In this document: positions 6,051-6,965 of the stretch, one piece after another
Layout: each line of letters begins with the position of its first letter
How positions within the stretch are numbered: the first letter of the stretch is position 1
Position numbers and translations under genes: made by a program
The notes under the pieces: generated by a model
The model's input: the letters and a program-made list of their open reading frames with translations, nothing else
Told to the model about the DNA's origin: nothing
Database searches by the model: none
NCBI GenBank assembly: GCA_007121975.1
Contig: SKJO01000219.1
Location: 1 to 6,965, forward strand
Origin: Nitriliruptoraceae bacterium
GTDB taxonomy: Bacteria; Actinomycetota; Nitriliruptoria; Nitriliruptorales; Nitriliruptoraceae
Reading direction: 5' to 3'
DNA length: 6,965 nucleotides

Positions 6051-6965
6051 TCAGCGCACGCCGAAGGAGGCCACGCCGCCCTCGATCTCGATCTGGGCGC
6101 GGTGCTCGGCGGTGTCGAAGTCGGGCGAGCGGTACCCCTGCCCGTGGCGGGGGAAGCGCCGTTGGTCGACGTCCACGCTGGCCAGGGCGCTGCGCACCTG
6201 CACGTCGGCGGCAACGTCCGCGGGCACCCAGATGTCGACGTCGGCCGCGCCGGCGTCGACCTCGACCCGGCAGCTGCGGCCGGCCGGGAGCAGCACCTCC
6301 ACGTCGCTGGCCCCGGTCTTGACCGACAGCGACTCGACCGCGGTCGCGGTGAGGTCGAGGTGGACCTGGCTCGCCCCGGTCCGCACCTCGAGGGCGGTGG
6401 GGTGGTCGGAGGCGAGGTGGAGGTCCCAGTCCAGGGATCGGCGTGTGCGTAGCACCCGATCGAGGTTGGTGCGCTGGCGAAGCGTCACCTCGAGCCGGTC
6501 GCCGACCCGCCGGCGATCGAGCTCGCCGCCCCCGCGCACGGTCCCCTCGCACAGCAGCCCGGGCTGGGCGCCGCCCGCGACCCGAAGTGTTCCGGCCCCG
6601 TGTGCGAGCACCAGGCGGCCGCCGGTGGCGTCGTCGAGCGGCACCTCGATCGGTTCGGGGTCGGTGCCCGCGGTGTGGCGGCCCACGTTGCCAGCCAGGA
6701 GCGCGACTCCGGCGACCATCAGCAGCAGCGGCACCACCGGGACACCGCCGGGCAGGACGCCCAGGTCACGGAGCGCGAACAGTGCACCGATGATGCTCAG
6801 CACGAGCGGGGCGACCAAGGTGGCGGCCCGCCGCGACCCGGGATGGGCCAGCAGGGTCACCCCGGCGGCGAGCATCGCCCAGGGCCACGCCGAGGTGGGC
6901 CCGACGACCTCGAGGGTACGCAGCAGCAGGACCAGTCCGAGCACCAGTAGTGCGACGCCCCACCC
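6051..6965 (-). CDS. Membrane protein with LiaF/DUF4097-like beta-repeat domain, 5' end beyond window
   Basis: The frame is open to the window edge (GWGVALLVLGLVLLLRTLEV at the visible N-terminus), so the GTG at 6944 is probably not the true start and the gene is cut by the window. 304 residues are visible. Four hydrophobic segments lie at about 3-17, 24-40, 48-66 and 75-91, as in the membrane part of LiaF-type proteins. The C-terminal domain (about 105-304) is polar and beta-rich, with TGASQVHLDL, TGASDVEVLL and AGAADVDIWV as in DUF4097/LiaF-like domains. In Firmicutes LiaF inhibits a cell-envelope stress sensor kinase; in actinobacteria such proteins are mostly of unknown role. A link to envelope sensing is inference, and no sensor kinase or regulator gene is in the window. 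The stop is TGA at 6053-6051, followed by a hairpin. Confidence 0.82.
   Translation of the reverse strand, partial: GWGVALLVLGLVLLLRTLEVVGPTSAWPWAMLAAGVTLLAHPGSRRAATLVAPLVLSIIGALFALRDLGVLPGGVPVVPLLLMVAGVALLAGNVGRHTAGTDPEPIEVPLDDATGGRLVLAHGAGTLRVAGGAQPGLLCEGTVRGGGELDRRRVGDRLEVTLRQRTNLDRVLRTRRSLDWDLHLASDHPTALEVRTGASQVHLDLTATAVESLSVKTGASDVEVLLPAGRSCRVEVDAGAADVDIWVPADVAADVQVRSALASVDVDQRRFPRHGQGYRSPDFDTAEHRAQIEIEGGVASFGVR
6129..6380 (-). repeat. Four 21-residue (63-base) protein repeats in the LiaF/DUF4097-like domain
   Basis: The small-residue motif recurs at exact 21-residue steps: TGASQV, TGASDV, AGAADV and SALASV, with first codons at 6380, 6317, 6254 and 6191. Each is followed by alternating hydrophobic residues, as in a stacked beta-strand fold. 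The repeat is at protein level; the DNA copies have diverged. Confidence 0.7.

Noticed and set aside
5207..6322. Plus-strand 371-codon open frame over the serine hydrolase and spacer
   Set aside because: It is antisense to a clear hydrolase and turns into Arg-rich low-complexity sequence; no motif and no ribosome binding site.
5724..6452. Plus-strand 242-codon open frame over the spacer and the LiaF-like gene
   Set aside because: Mostly antisense to the DUF4097-like domain; the part in the spacer resembles no protein.
1..6965. CRISPR array, tRNA, rRNA or attachment-site repeats
   Set aside because: I found no regularly spaced direct repeats, no tRNA T-loop pattern, and no matching direct repeats on the two sides of the integrase relic.

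Overview
The window looks like chromosomal DNA of a high-GC Gram-positive bacterium (Actinomycetota). The evidence is the very high G+C, the strong G/C bias at third codon positions, GTG starts, and the wording of the PurF, MMPL-type transporter and LiaF/DUF4097-type proteins. Genus cannot be set from the sequence alone.

Left part, plus strand. The window opens inside the last 90 codons of purF (amidophosphoribosyltransferase, first step of purine synthesis; ends at 275). A spacer of about 290 bases without a recognisable gene follows. Then comes an intact 840-residue RND/MMPL-family membrane transporter (569-3091), with a GTG start and a good ribosome binding site.

Middle part, minus strand, about 3016-4440. 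This is a gene graveyard. No long ORF is convincing here, but reading the minus strand across frames gives recognisable pieces of four unrelated families. In minus-strand order they are: a CcdA/DsbD-type membrane protein with a frameshift, an in-frame TAG and a lost C-terminal half; a tyrosine recombinase (phage-type integrase) broken by about four frame changes but still showing its Arg, Lys, His-x-x-Arg and Tyr boxes; a short piece resembling a bacterial PH (bPH_2) domain; and the end of a CBS-domain protein. The last codons of the CBS relic lie antisense to the 3' end of the transporter gene. The flanking genes are open over 1-2.5 kb, so the clustered frameshifts look like real decay and not general sequencing error. 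The likeliest history is insertion and decay of an integrative element, with deletions that fused fragments of neighbouring genes.

Right part, minus strand. An intact serine hydrolase of the beta-lactamase/class C penicillin-binding-protein family (4625-5761) has a strong Shine-Dalgarno site that decides its start. After a 289-base spacer comes the 3' portion of a membrane protein (6051 to the window edge). It has four N-terminal membrane segments and a C-terminal LiaF/DUF4097-like domain built on a clear 21-residue repeat. A perfect 8-bp hairpin just behind its stop may end its transcript.

The intact genes do not form one pathway. I see no convincing evidence of a new multi-gene system. The most informative region is the decayed integrase, CcdA and CBS cluster and its effect on the end of the transporter gene.
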